This document shows positions 1 through 7,875 of a DNA stretch of 34,830 nucleotides, piece by piece; the stretch's first letter is position 1; each line of letters starts with the position of its first letter. The notes under the pieces were generated by a model. It saw nothing but the letters and a program-made list of their open reading frames with translations, did not search any database and had not been told where the DNA came from. Both the position numbers and the translations under genes were made by a program. Source of the DNA: Thermoplasmata archaeon (lineage in GTDB: Archaea; Thermoplasmatota; Thermoplasmata; Lutacidiplasmatales; UBA184); assembly GCA_022750125.1 (NCBI GenBank), contig JAKIWH010000009.1, positions 1 to 34,830 of the forward strand, written 5' to 3'.

Positions 1-22
1 AAGGCGCCAGATTCGAGATCTG

Positions 23-328
23 GTGGTGCGTATGCATCGCGGGAGTTCAAAGGGAACGCGGGACGAGGAGTCCCCTCCGGAAACTCTCCCCCTCAGCGCC
101 TCCCCCGCCGCGACGGTCGTTCTCGAGTTCGAGCTCGTCCGGGGCGGGAGGAGCGAGCTCCGATCGGTGGAGGTGCCGGTCGGCACCTTGTTGCGGGTCG
201 CGCTGCGGTCGATCTCGCAACCGCCCGAGGGGAGCGCGGTGCTCCGGGGCGAACTCCCGATCCCCCTCGACACACCTCTCCGGGTCGCCGAGCGCCTGAC
301 GGTCGTGCCGACCTTCTCCGGTGGCTGA
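23..328 (+). CDS. Ubiquitin-like beta-grasp protein (MoaD/ThiS/SAMP type), C-terminal Gly-Gly
   Basis: Small protein of about 100 residues. A low-complexity N-terminal tail of about 28 residues precedes a beta-grasp-like pattern: a hydrophobic strand (VVLEFEL), a turn rich in Gly and Arg, a second strand (RSVEVPVGTLL), a helix, and a last strand (LTVVPTFSGG) ending exactly in Gly-Gly before the stop. In the MoaD, ThiS and archaeal SAMP families this exposed diglycine is adenylated by an E1-like enzyme, and the protein then donates sulfur or is conjugated to proteins. I cannot tell which role applies here; no E1-like, MoaE or thiamin gene is beside it. The start is uncertain: GTG at 23 and ATG at 32 are possible, and the frame stays open to the window edge, so the gene may be cut at its 5' end. 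Confidence 0.6.
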   Translation: MVRMHRGSSKGTRDEESPPETLPLSASPAATVVLEFELVRGGRSELRSVEVPVGTLLRVALRSISQPPEGSAVLRGELPIPLDTPLRVAERLTVVPTFSGG

Positions 329-356
329 CGTCTAACCGCAGCCCCCGAGCGAAGCG

Positions 357-368
357 ATAAACCCTTAT
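357..368 (+). promoter_or_regulatory. Archaeal TATA-like promoter for the coiled-coil gene pair
   Basis: The AT-rich run ATAAACCCTTAT stands out in a GC-rich gap between the stop at 328 and the ATG at 414. Counting about 25 nt downstream puts transcription start near 390, giving a short leader before the ATG. Seen by eye only. Confidence 0.45.
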
Positions 369-413
369 GGCGGGAACAACGGATACTGCTCACGTCGTTG
401 GTGTTGAGCGGGG

Positions 414-1628
414 ATGCCCGGCGAGTGCGCGATCTGTGAGAACCTCCTCGAACCGGAAGCGCCGCACTGCGGGAGCTGCGGCTTTCCCGTCGCCCTTACC
501 TCCGCGGCTGTGATCGCTCTCGGGCGAGACGAGCCCCCCGAGGAGTCCGAGGCTTCCTCCGCGCTCGGCGCGACTCCACCCCACGTCGAGGCCCCCGTCC
601 CACCCGAACGGGCCTCGCTCGAGCGGTTCGCCGAATCGCTTCGAGGGTGGGTCGAGATACTGAAGCAGCTCGGGACCGAAGCCCGGGCGCAAGTGGGCGA
701 GGTGCGCCAGGCGGCGCTTCTCGATGCCGAAGGCCGGAGCGGAGAAGCGCTGCAGCTTATCCGTAACGCCGCCTCCTCGGCAGCCGACCAGGCTGAGGAG
801 TTGTTTACCCGGCGGCTTCTGGAGCTCGAAGAGAGGACGCAAGGGCTATCCGCCCAAGGACTCGACGCGGAGACGCCCGAGACGTTCGTGCGCCTCCGTG
901 CCGAATTCGACGACGGACGGACCCGCGAAGCGGTCCTTACGCTGCGCAGCGAGGACGCTCGCCTCCAGGAGCTCGAGAGCTCCTGGCGCGAGCTCAAGTC
1001 GCTCCTCCTCCAGATCGACGAGCTCCGCGGGAGTGCCCTCTCGATCGGCGAGGAGTCCGCCCGCATCGACGCGGAGCTCACCCAGGTCCGGGAACTTCTC
1101 GCGAGGAGCCGTATCGGTGCGAACGAGATCCAGGAGGCGCACGCCGTCGCCGCACGTCTCCTCCTGTTCTTCCAGGAGGCGCTACCGGCGCAGCTTCAGG
1201 AGCAGCTCGACCGCCGCGCCGACGAACTCGCTCGCTTTGGCGTGGACCATCCCCCTAGCCAGAAGGCTCGCCAGCTTCACGCGGAGTCCTCGCGCCACCT
1301 GAGGCACGGCCGACTCGCCGAGAGCGCGCTCCGCCTGACCGAGCTCAAACGCGCGATCGCCGAGCTCGGGAGCCCGGAGTCGAAGAAGACCGGCCGTCGG
1401 ACCACCGCGCCGGACGAACAGCAGCTCGCCTCGCTCCTGCAGAAGGCCCGGCACCTCGCGAGCCGCGTCCGCCACCTGCCTCCCGGTAGCCCCGTCGCCG
1501 AAGAGGCCGCGACCGAGATCCGCCAGGCGACCGAATCGCTGCGCGACCGGCGCTTGGACGACGCGGAGCAGGCCCTCACGCGGCTTATGCACTCCATCGA
1601 GTTGTTCGAAGCGAAGAAGGGGGCGTAG
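414..1628 (+). CDS. Zinc-ribbon coiled-coil protein, function unknown
   Basis: 404 residues. The N-terminus carries a four-cysteine zinc ribbon: Cys5 and Cys8, then Cys19 and Cys22 (CAIC and CGSCG). A Pro/Ala-rich linker follows, and from about residue 65 to the end the protein is highly charged, Leu/Glu/Arg-rich and heptad-like, as expected for long helical coiled coils. I do not recognise a catalytic domain. The next gene starts 1 nt after this stop and shares its composition and helical pattern, so the two are probably co-transcribed and may form a hetero-oligomer. The ATG at 414 is chosen because it places the zinc ribbon at the extreme N-terminus and lies downstream of a TATA-like element. 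A structural or scaffolding role is only a guess. Confidence 0.75.
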   Translation: MPGECAICENLLEPEAPHCGSCGFPVALTSAAVIALGRDEPPEESEASSALGATPPHVEAPVPPERASLERFAESLRGWVEILKQLGTEARAQVGEVRQAALLDAEGRSGEALQLIRNAASSAADQAEELFTRRLLELEERTQGLSAQGLDAETPETFVRLRAEFDDGRTREAVLTLRSEDARLQELESSWRELKSLLLQIDELRGSALSIGEESARIDAELTQVRELLARSRIGANEIQEAHAVAARLLLFFQEALPAQLQEQLDRRADELARFGVDHPPSQKARQLHAESSRHLRHGRLAESALRLTELKRAIAELGSPESKKTGRRTTAPDEQQLASLLQKARHLASRVRHLPPGSPVAEEAATEIRQATESLRDRRLDDAEQALTRLMHSIELFEAKKGA

Positions 1629-1629
1629 C

Positions 1630-2616
1630 GTGGGCGACCCGACGTTCGACGACCCGCTCGCAAGCCGTCTTCAGAAGCTCATCCAGCACGGAAACGCGCT
1701 CGTCGCGGAAGGCCTGCCCTTCCCAGCAAAACAGGTGCAGGAGCTCGTCGAGCAGTTCCGATCGCGGGGAGAGGCGGACAAAGCCGAGCAAGCGCTCAAC
1801 CGGGCGGAGCGGCTGCTCGAGCGGGCGAGCTCCGACTGGCTGCTGCTCCGAGAACAGCTGCGGCGGCTCGAGGAGCTCGAGGAGCTCGCGCGCCGGTGTG
1901 GCCTGGACGTGGCGGAACTCGAGAGCCGTCTGGGAAGCCCCCGCGAACTGTTGCGCAAGAGCCGCCTCTCCGAGGGACTCCTCGAGCAGGCGAGCGGGAT
2001 CTGCTCGAAGAGCCTCACCGTCCTCGGCGACCTGCTCCCGAAGTATCTCATTCCCGAGTCGCAGAAGCTCGCCCGGTCCATCCGCTCCGCGCGGGACCGC
2101 GGCGAGGACGTCGCGGATTCGTCGGACCGGCTCGGCCAGTTCGTGCGGACGATGCGGAGCGGCCAGCTCCGGGGCGCGACGCTCGCCTTCCTCGAGCTGC
2201 GCAAGGCCGTTCGCCAGATCCCCAAGGCGCCGACGCTCCCCCTCCCGCCCCAGGACGAGGAGGAGGAGATCCTCCGCGAGGCGCGCAACCTCGCTCGACG
2301 CCTGAACCGCATCAAGACCCGCGCGCGGGACGCTCCGAGCGCCGCCCGTTTGATGAGCGAGGTCCGAGCCGCGCTCTCCGAGGACCGGCGCTTCTCGACG
2401 CCCGAGGAGGAGATCGAGGAGCTCTGGAACGAGGTGGACCGACTGACCCGAGAACGGCTCGAGGCGAAGCAGACGGTCCCGCCGGCCGCGAAAGAGGCAG
2501 AGCTCGACACGACGGATATCCCTCCCGAGCTTCTCGAGGCCGCGAACGAGCCGCTCCCCGAGCTCCAGGAGCGGGCGGCGGCGCGCCGGTCGCGAAAGCC
2601 TATTCGAAACCCTTAA
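1630..2616 (+). CDS. Coiled-coil protein, apparent paralogue of the upstream gene
   Basis: 328 residues from a GTG start 1 nt after the preceding stop. Almost entirely helical and charged. A central stretch (about residues 65-200) can be aligned by eye with the corresponding part of the preceding protein: both have a region built on LLxKxxLxE-type heptads, then a segment ending in a Leu-rich helix followed by Arg-Lys-Ala-(Val/Ile) and a Pro. It lacks the zinc ribbon. A second helical block (about 210-280) resembles the last 60 residues of its neighbour. No enzymatic motif is visible. Most likely the product of a tandem duplication, working with the upstream protein. Confidence 0.72.
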   Translation: MGDPTFDDPLASRLQKLIQHGNALVAEGLPFPAKQVQELVEQFRSRGEADKAEQALNRAERLLERASSDWLLLREQLRRLEELEELARRCGLDVAELESRLGSPRELLRKSRLSEGLLEQASGICSKSLTVLGDLLPKYLIPESQKLARSIRSARDRGEDVADSSDRLGQFVRTMRSGQLRGATLAFLELRKAVRQIPKAPTLPLPPQDEEEEILREARNLARRLNRIKTRARDAPSAARLMSEVRAALSEDRRFSTPEEEIEELWNEVDRLTRERLEAKQTVPPAAKEAELDTTDIPPELLEAANEPLPELQERAAARRSRKPIRNP

Positions 2617-2630
2617 ATACGCATCGAAAA

Positions 2631-2640
2631 TCCTTTATAT
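2631..2640 (+). promoter_or_regulatory. TATA-like promoter for gar1-tfb-tldD-tldE-purN
   Basis: TCCTTTATAT lies just after the TAA at 2614-2616. A start site about 25 nt downstream (near 2663) would precede the GTG at 2686 and its purine-rich GGGAGG at 2673-2678. A second AT-rich run, CCTTAAATAC (2611-2620), overlaps the upstream stop and could be an alternative box. Confidence 0.55.
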
Positions 2641-2685
2641 CAGTTGTCTCGCGCGGCCGGCCGGGGGGAATCGGGAGGCCACGCG

Positions 2686-2916
2686 GTGGGCGTGGTGATC
2701 GGGATTTCTCCGAGCGGATTGCTCACCGCGCGCTCTTCCAGCTCCTCGACGGTGCCCGAAGGCAGCGACCTGAGGACCGACGTGGGCGGCGTGCGCGGAC
2801 GGGTGGTCAGGGTGTTCGGGCCGGTCGCCCGACCGTACTACTCGATCCGGCTGGCACGCCCACTCCCGCTCCCAGACGCGGCCCGCATCGTTGGGGCCGC
2901 GGTCGTGCGAGGCTAG
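2686..2916 (+). CDS. gar1: H/ACA ribonucleoprotein subunit Gar1
   Basis: 76 residues. It follows the Gar1/Naf1 pattern: an initial strand ([12 protein letters not shown]), a variable loop, [19 protein letters not shown], then [14 protein letters not shown], the beta-barrel core typical of archaeal Gar1. Gar1 binds Cbf5 in the H/ACA guide-RNA complex that makes pseudouridine in rRNA. I chose GTG at 2686 because GGGAGG lies 7 nt upstream and the family begins at this strand; a TTG at 2644 in the same frame would lie too close to the promoter. The next gene, tfb, begins 5 nt after the stop; gar1-tfb adjacency is common in archaea and supports the call. Confidence 0.88.
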   Translation: MGVVIGISPSGLLTARSSSSSTVPEGSDLRTDVGGVRGRVVRVFGPVARPYYSIRLARPLPLPDAARIVGAAVVRG

Positions 2917-2921
2917 GCTTT

Positions 2922-3890
2922 ATGGCAGGCGAGGAAGGAACGGGAAACGCGCCCCGCGGACCGGAACCCCCTGTCGAGGCGGCGGTGCCGACCCGCTGCT
3001 CGAACTGTGCATCTACCCATCTCACCCGCGATTACGAGCGCGGCGAGCTCGTCTGCGACGAGTGCGGGCTTGTGCTCGAGGAGGCGATGATCGACCAGGG
3101 CCCCGAGTGGCGGGCCTTCGACGCGGAGCAAGGCGAGAAGCGTACCCGTACGGGTGCACCTACGACCCTCACGATCCACGACAAGGGACTCTCGACCGAG
3201 ATCGGCTGGAAGAACAAGGACCCGTACGGGAAATCCATCCCGACCCGGAACCGGGCTCAGCTCTACCGACTGCGCAAGTGGCAGCGGCGGATACGGGTGA
3301 GCAACGCTACCGAGCGGAACCTGGCCTTCGCGCTCGCGGAGCTCGACCGTATCGCGAGCTCGATGGCGCTTCCCCGCAACGTCCGGGAGACGGCGGCGAT
3401 GATCTACCGAAGGGCCGTCGGAAGGAACCTCATCCGCGGCCGGTCGATCGAAGGTGTCGTTGCGGCTTCGCTCTACGGCAGCTGCCGGCAATGCAACGTA
3501 CCTCGCACTCTCGACGAGATCGCGAGCAAGTCCCGTATCGGGCGGAAGGAGATTGGCCGTACCTACCGGTTCATGACCCGCGAGCTCAAGCTCAAGCTCA
3601 TGCCCACCCGTCCGCAGGATTACATCCAGCGGTTCTGCTCCGAGCTCAAGCTCAAGGGTGAGGTCCAGACCCGCGCGAACGAGATCCTCAAGGAAGCGAC
3701 CGAACGGGAGCTCACGAGCGGTCGCGGTCCGACCGGGGTCGCCGCCGCCGCGATCTACATCTCTTCCGTGCAGTGCGGCGAGCGCCGCACCCAGCGGGAG
3801 GTCGCCGAGGTGGCGGGCGTCACCGAGGTCACGATCCGTAACCGCTACAAGGAGCTCACGGAGAAACTCAACCTCCGGGTCATCCTCTAA
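2922..3890 (+). CDS. tfb: Transcription initiation factor IIB (TFB)
   Basis: 322 residues. An N-terminal zinc ribbon (Cys26, Cys29, Cys45, Cys48) is followed by the B-reader segment around GPEWRAF, then two cyclin-like repeats. The first holds [18 protein letters not shown] and the second [16 protein letters not shown], the conserved helices of TFIIB. The final helix-turn-helix ([20 protein letters not shown]) is the BRE-recognition element. TFB bridges TBP-bound promoter DNA and RNA polymerase. Start ATG at 2922 lies 5 nt after gar1. Length matches the family. This is the only TFB in the window; many archaea carry several. Confidence 0.97.
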   Translation: MAGEEGTGNAPRGPEPPVEAAVPTRCSNCASTHLTRDYERGELVCDECGLVLEEAMIDQGPEWRAFDAEQGEKRTRTGAPTTLTIHDKGLSTEIGWKNKDPYGKSIPTRNRAQLYRLRKWQRRIRVSNATERNLAFALAELDRIASSMALPRNVRETAAMIYRRAVGRNLIRGRSIEGVVAASLYGSCRQCNVPRTLDEIASKSRIGRKEIGRTYRFMTRELKLKLMPTRPQDYIQRFCSELKLKGEVQTRANEILKEATERELTSGRGPTGVAAAAIYISSVQCGERRTQREVAEVAGVTEVTIRNRYKELTEKLNLRVIL

Positions 3891-3910
3891 ACCGACGGAG
3901 GGCCTTCCGG

Positions 3911-5365
3911 GTGGAGGAGCTACTCGAGACCGCGCTCGCGGCGGCGCTCACGAACGGCATCGTTGCCGCGGACGCACGCATCGTCGCTCCCGCCCGAGCG
4001 GAGTACCTCTCGGTACGGGACGGCGTGCCGACCGCCCTCACGTCGACGACCGGCTCCGGTCTCGGGGTCCGGGTCCGCACCGAACGCGCCTGGGGTTTTG
4101 CCACCGTAGGGGAGCTCACCCCGTCCGCGGCCCGGGAGACGGCCCGAACGGCGGCGAAGCTCGCACGCGCCGCGGGGCGCACGACGCGGGAGCCGCTCCG
4201 CCTCACGCGGGACGTGGGCCCGAGCTCTGGGCGGTACGCGAGTTCGCTGAGGCTCGACCCGTTCGAGGTCGGCCGCGAAGAGAAGCTCGCGTTGCTCACC
4301 GAGGCCGAGCGGGGGCTGCACGTCCATCGCTCGGTGAAGAGCGGGGAGGCGAGCTTCCGCGCGTGGACCGAGAAGAAATGGTTCCGTTCCTCCGAGGGGA
4401 GCGCGTATGCGAGCGAGATCACCCACGTGGGCGCGGGCGTGACCGCGACCGCGATCCGCGGGAGCGAGGTACAGCGACGGAGTGCGCCCACCTCGTTCGG
4501 GGGCGACTTCGGCCAGGCCGGCTGGGAGTTCGTCCGGGCACTCGACCTCGTCAGCCGCGCGGACGCGGTGGGGCGGGAGGCGGTCGCGCTCCTCGACGCC
4601 CCCGCGCCTCCCGAGGGACCTACGACCCTCGTGCTCGGGTCCGATCAGCTCGCGCTCCAGGTGCACGAGTCGATCGGGCACGCCACCGAGGCGGACCGGA
4701 TCCTCGCCTACGAGGCGGGGTACGCGGGGACAAGCTGGGTGCGTACGGAGGACGTGGGCCAGCTGAAGTACGGCAGCCCGCAGCTCGAGATCGTAGCGGA
4801 CGCCACCGTGCCCGGCGGGCTCGGGAGCTTCGGGTTCGACGACGAGGGGCTGCCGGCCCGCCGCGTCCCGATCGTCCATGAGGGGATCCTCGTCGGTCTC
4901 CTCTCCTCTCGGGAGAGTGCGGCCCGTCTCTCGCTCGGTGCGAGCGGAGCTGCGATGCGGGCCGAAGGGTTTCATCGCACACCGCTCGTCCGAATGACGA
5001 ACGTCAACCTGAGCCCCGGCGACCACTCCCTCTCCGAGCTCCTCGAGGGGGTCAACGAGGGAATCTACCTCGAAACGAACCGTTCCTGGTCGATCGACGA
5101 CAAGCGGCTCAACTTCCAGTTCGGCACGGAGTTCGGCCGGAGAATCGTGGACGGGGAGCTAGGTCCGCTCGTCCGGAACCCGATCTACGGCGGGATGACG
5201 CCGACCTTCTGGGGCTCGATGGACGCCGTAGGGGATCCGAGCACGTGGCACCTCTGGGGCGTCCCGAACTGCGGCAAGGGCCAACCCGGTCAGATCGGCC
5301 GGGTCGGCCACGGCGCGCCGGTGGCGCGCTTTCGCAACGTGCGGGTCTGGGGGGCGGGACGATGA
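3911..5365 (+). CDS. tldD: TldD family metalloprotease subunit
   Basis: 484 residues from GTG at 3911, 20 nt after tfb. It carries the TldD zinc motif HExxxH at residues 252-257 (VHESIGHATEADR), and Gly-rich C-terminal blocks including RNPIYGGMTPTFWGSM, all characteristic of TldD. In bacteria TldD pairs with TldE (PmbA) as a heterodimer that degrades unfolded or modified peptides, for example in microcin B17 maturation. The partner gene follows with an ATGA overlap (5362-5365), consistent with coupled translation and a 1:1 complex. Substrate in archaea is unknown. Confidence 0.93.
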   Translation: MEELLETALAAALTNGIVAADARIVAPARAEYLSVRDGVPTALTSTTGSGLGVRVRTERAWGFATVGELTPSAARETARTAAKLARAAGRTTREPLRLTRDVGPSSGRYASSLRLDPFEVGREEKLALLTEAERGLHVHRSVKSGEASFRAWTEKKWFRSSEGSAYASEITHVGAGVTATAIRGSEVQRRSAPTSFGGDFGQAGWEFVRALDLVSRADAVGREAVALLDAPAPPEGPTTLVLGSDQLALQVHESIGHATEADRILAYEAGYAGTSWVRTEDVGQLKYGSPQLEIVADATVPGGLGSFGFDDEGLPARRVPIVHEGILVGLLSSRESAARLSLGASGAAMRAEGFHRTPLVRMTNVNLSPGDHSLSELLEGVNEGIYLETNRSWSIDDKRLNFQFGTEFGRRIVDGELGPLVRNPIYGGMTPTFWGSMDAVGDPSTWHLWGVPNCGKGQPGQIGRVGHGAPVARFRNVRVWGAGR

Positions 5366-6738
5366 TCCCGGCCTCGGAGGCACGCACGATCCTGGACAGG
5401 CTCTTCGACCGGCTGCCGGCGAACGCGACCGCCGACGCGCGGCTCTACTCTTCCGGTTGGGGCACGATGCGGTTCGCTGTCGGCAGGATCCATCAACCCC
5501 ACGCGGAGAAGCTTCGCGGCGCGTCGCTGCGCGTCGTCCTCGACAAGAAGGTAGCGACGGCCACGAGCGGCGACCTCACCCCCGCCGGACTCCGGGCTCT
5601 CGCCGAAGATGCCCTTGCCCTCGCGCGCGCAGCGCCCGAGGACCCGAAGTTTCCCCAGTTCCCCGGCGGGAGCCGATCGAGCACGATCGACTTTTCCGCC
5701 GCAACGGCGAGTCTTCCGATCGATCGTCAGGCGCGTATCGCGGAGAACATTCTCGCCGGAGCATCCTCTCCAGATTTTCCTGTGAGAGTAGCGGGCGTGC
5801 TCTCGACCGGCTACGAACAGTGGCACGTGGGCAACACTTCGGGCAGGTTCACCTCGACGCGGCGTTCGATCGTCGGCGCGAACGTGCTCGTCGAGCGGCT
5901 CGACCTCGACCCGCCCGGCTCCGGTTGGTCGGAGCGCGCGGTGTGGGATCATCGCGCCCTCGACGGTGAGGCGCTCGGCCGGGAAGCCGCCGACCGGGTC
6001 CCCCGGGTCCGGCCCGGCACCGCGAAGCCGGGCAAGTACCGCGTTCTTCTCGACGGCCCCGCCTCCGCGAAGCTCGTGGGGGAGCTAGCGTACCTCGGGT
6101 TCGGCGGACGAGGGTGGGAGGAGGGCTGGAGCTGCCTGCGAGGACGCATGGGCAAGCGTGCGGTCGCCCCCATCCTCAGCATCCGGGACGATGCGACCTC
6201 GCCGCTCTCGCTGCCGCAGGGAATCGACTTCGAAGGCACCGCGAAGCGGCGGACCCCGCTCCTCGACGGTGGTGTGGTCCGCGGGCCCGTGACCGACCTG
6301 CGGAGCGCGTCCCGGCTCGGTCGACCGCTCACGGGCCACGCACCGAGCCCGGAGGCGCCGGGGGGCGAGTACGGGGCGATCCCGACCCAGCTCATCCTGA
6401 CCTCGACCGACCAGGGGAGTTGGGAGGAGCTCGTGAAGGAGGTCCGGACCGGACTTCTCGTTACGCGGTTCCACTACGTCCGGACCGTCCACGCTGGCCG
6501 CTCCATCATCACCGGCATGACCCGCGACGGTACCTACCGCATCGAGCGCGGCGAGGTGACCGAACCGGTCGTGAACCTCCGGTTCACCCAGAGTGTCCTC
6601 GGTGCGCTTTCCACCGCCCTCCTCGTCGGGAAAGCTCGCCGGTGCTACACGGGGGAGGACGACCGCGGAAACAGCTCCGTGAGCGCGGGGCCGCTCGCGC
6701 TGGGCGATTTCCGGTTCACCTCCGCCACCGTCTTCTAA
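5362..6738 (+). CDS. tldE: TldE/PmbA family protein, partner of TldD
   Basis: 458 residues. ATG at 5362 overlaps the TldD stop by 4 nt. The protein has the PmbA/TldE architecture but no HExxxH motif, as expected for the non-catalytic partner. Recognisable blocks are the GKYRVLLDGPASAKLVGEL segment, a central FEGTAKRRTPLLDGGVVRG segment and a C-terminal block where EPVVNLRFTQSVLG follows the Gly/Thr-rich strand. It probably forms the heterodimer that shapes the substrate chamber of TldD. Sits in the gar1-tfb-tldD-tldE-purN run on one strand. Confidence 0.88.
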   Translation: MIPASEARTILDRLFDRLPANATADARLYSSGWGTMRFAVGRIHQPHAEKLRGASLRVVLDKKVATATSGDLTPAGLRALAEDALALARAAPEDPKFPQFPGGSRSSTIDFSAATASLPIDRQARIAENILAGASSPDFPVRVAGVLSTGYEQWHVGNTSGRFTSTRRSIVGANVLVERLDLDPPGSGWSERAVWDHRALDGEALGREAADRVPRVRPGTAKPGKYRVLLDGPASAKLVGELAYLGFGGRGWEEGWSCLRGRMGKRAVAPILSIRDDATSPLSLPQGIDFEGTAKRRTPLLDGGVVRGPVTDLRSASRLGRPLTGHAPSPEAPGGEYGAIPTQLILTSTDQGSWEELVKEVRTGLLVTRFHYVRTVHAGRSIITGMTRDGTYRIERGEVTEPVVNLRFTQSVLGALSTALLVGKARRCYTGEDDRGNSSVSAGPLALGDFRFTSATVF

Positions 6739-6759
6739 GCGCGGCTCGCTAGGGTCCCC

Positions 6760-7392
6760 ATGCCCCGGCGTCTTGCGCTCGCCCTGCTCGTCTCGGGAGA
6801 GGGGACGCTGCTCGAGGCGCTCGCGGAGGATGCCCAGAGCGGGCGGCTGCCCGCCCGGATCGTCATTGTCGTCGCGGACCGACCGCACGTCCGGGCGATC
6901 GAGCGCGCACGCCAACGCGGCTTCCCGACCGAAGTGCTCCCGTTGCGCGGCGCCTCCGAGGAGCGCTGGTCCGCGGCGCTCGACGCGCTCCTCCGCGCCC
7001 AGGGAGCCGAGCTCTGCCTGCTCGCGGGTTTCCTGTCGCTCCTGCCGGCTCCGTTCCTCCAGAAGTGGAAAGGCCGCGTTCTCAACGTCCACCCTTCGCT
7101 TCTCCCGAAGCACGGCGGCCGAGGGATGTACGGACTCCGCGTCCATGCGGCGGTCCTCGCAGCAGGGGAGGCCCGCACAGGCGCCACGGTCCACCTCGTG
7201 ACCGAAGCGCTGGATGCCGGGCCTATTCTCGCGCAGAAAGAGATCCCCGTCGAGATGGGGGAGACGCCCGACCGGCTGCGCGAGCGCGTTCGCTCCGTGG
7301 AGGTGGAGGCGTTGACGGAGGTGCTGCGACGCTTAGCGGAAGGTCGGATCGTGTTGCCCATCCCCCCGGACACTCCTCGGATCTCCGAGTGA
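6760..7392 (+). CDS. purN: Phosphoribosylglycinamide formyltransferase (GAR transformylase)
   Basis: 210 residues. It transfers a formyl group from 10-formyl-tetrahydrofolate to GAR in purine synthesis. The catalytic signature NVHPSLLPKHGG gives Asn109 and His111, and the Asp of DAGPI is Asp152, matching the Asn-His-Asp triad of the family. The N-terminal phosphate loop is SGEGTLLEAL, where many homologues have SGxGSN; the Thr-Leu variant is slightly unusual. Starts 21 nt after tldE, so probably the last gene of that operon. The folate-dependent enzyme implies formyl-tetrahydrofolate is available in this organism, in contrast to archaea that rely on formate-dependent PurT. Confidence 0.93.
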   Translation: MPRRLALALLVSGEGTLLEALAEDAQSGRLPARIVIVVADRPHVRAIERARQRGFPTEVLPLRGASEERWSAALDALLRAQGAELCLLAGFLSLLPAPFLQKWKGRVLNVHPSLLPKHGGRGMYGLRVHAAVLAAGEARTGATVHLVTEALDAGPILAQKEIPVEMGETPDRLRERVRSVEVEALTEVLRRLAEGRIVLPIPPDTPRISE

Positions 7393-7440
7393 CGCGTCTC
7401 TGCTTCCGGGGCGCATCTCCGCGGGGCGACCGGTTCGACC

Positions 7441-7875
7441 CTAGGCCGACGGGGAACGGGCCGGCGCTCGGCCGGGAGTGGGGCGGAGCGCCGAGAGAGG
7501 GGTCGGGCGGGATGGGAGCTCGAAATCGAGCAGGTGCCGGCTCGTCTTCGGCGGAAACGGTCGGCCCTCGGTCGCGCGCTGCACCACCTCGGCCTTGCTG
7601 AGCGCGGGACCCTCCCCCCAGCGGGCGAGGCGGATCCTCGGGTCCCGGTAGTCGAAGAGCCAGGCGGGGATACGCTCGGCCCCGAGCGCGCGCAGGGCCG
7701 CAAACCGATGATGGCCGTTCAGGATGACCCACGAGCCGCGGTCGACCCAGATGGGCTCGATGAGCTCACCAGTTCTCTCGAGCTCTTGGATGAGCTTCGC
7801 GACATCCTCGTCCGAGATCTCCTCGTGGATCCGGAGCCGCACGAGCTCGACGAGCTCGAACTTCGGCTCCGTCAT
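7441..7875 (-). CDS. Compact ParB/Srx-fold protein resembling SerK-type free-serine kinase
   Basis: 144 residues. The ParB/sulfiredoxin-like core has IHEEI (residues 16-20), a helix, and the signature ILNGHHRFAALRALG (51-65). Unlike plain ParB domains it also has a Trp after the core (RLARWGE) and a C-terminal FPPKTSRH (107-114). The combination HExx, GHHR, Trp and PKxTRH is what I recall for archaeal SerK, the ADP-dependent kinase of free L-serine, and its relative SbnI. SerK proteins are longer, about 240 residues; this one lacks most of the middle. The residue before GHHR is Asn, where SerK has Asp, so catalysis is doubtful. The ATG overlaps the stop of the medium subunit gene (ATGA, 7872-7875), so it is co-translated with the molybdoenzyme. 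A DNA-binding ParB role is the alternative. Confidence 0.6.
   Translation of the reverse strand: MTEPKFELVELVRLRIHEEISDEDVAKLIQELERTGELIEPIWVDRGSWVILNGHHRFAALRALGAERIPAWLFDYRDPRIRLARWGEGPALSKAEVVQRATEGRPFPPKTSRHLLDFELPSRPTPLSALRPTPGRAPARSPSA

Noticed and set aside
5-25. Seven-base stem with loop TTCGAGA, resembling the T-arm of a tRNA
   Set aside because: It lacks the conserved G53-C61 pair, would need an acceptor stem beginning with C, and the 5' part is outside the window. The frame is also open for coding.
2644-2685. TTG at 2644 as the Gar1 start
   Set aside because: It lies only a few bases after the main TATA-like box, and would add 14 residues absent in the family; GTG at 2686 has a proper ribosome-binding site.
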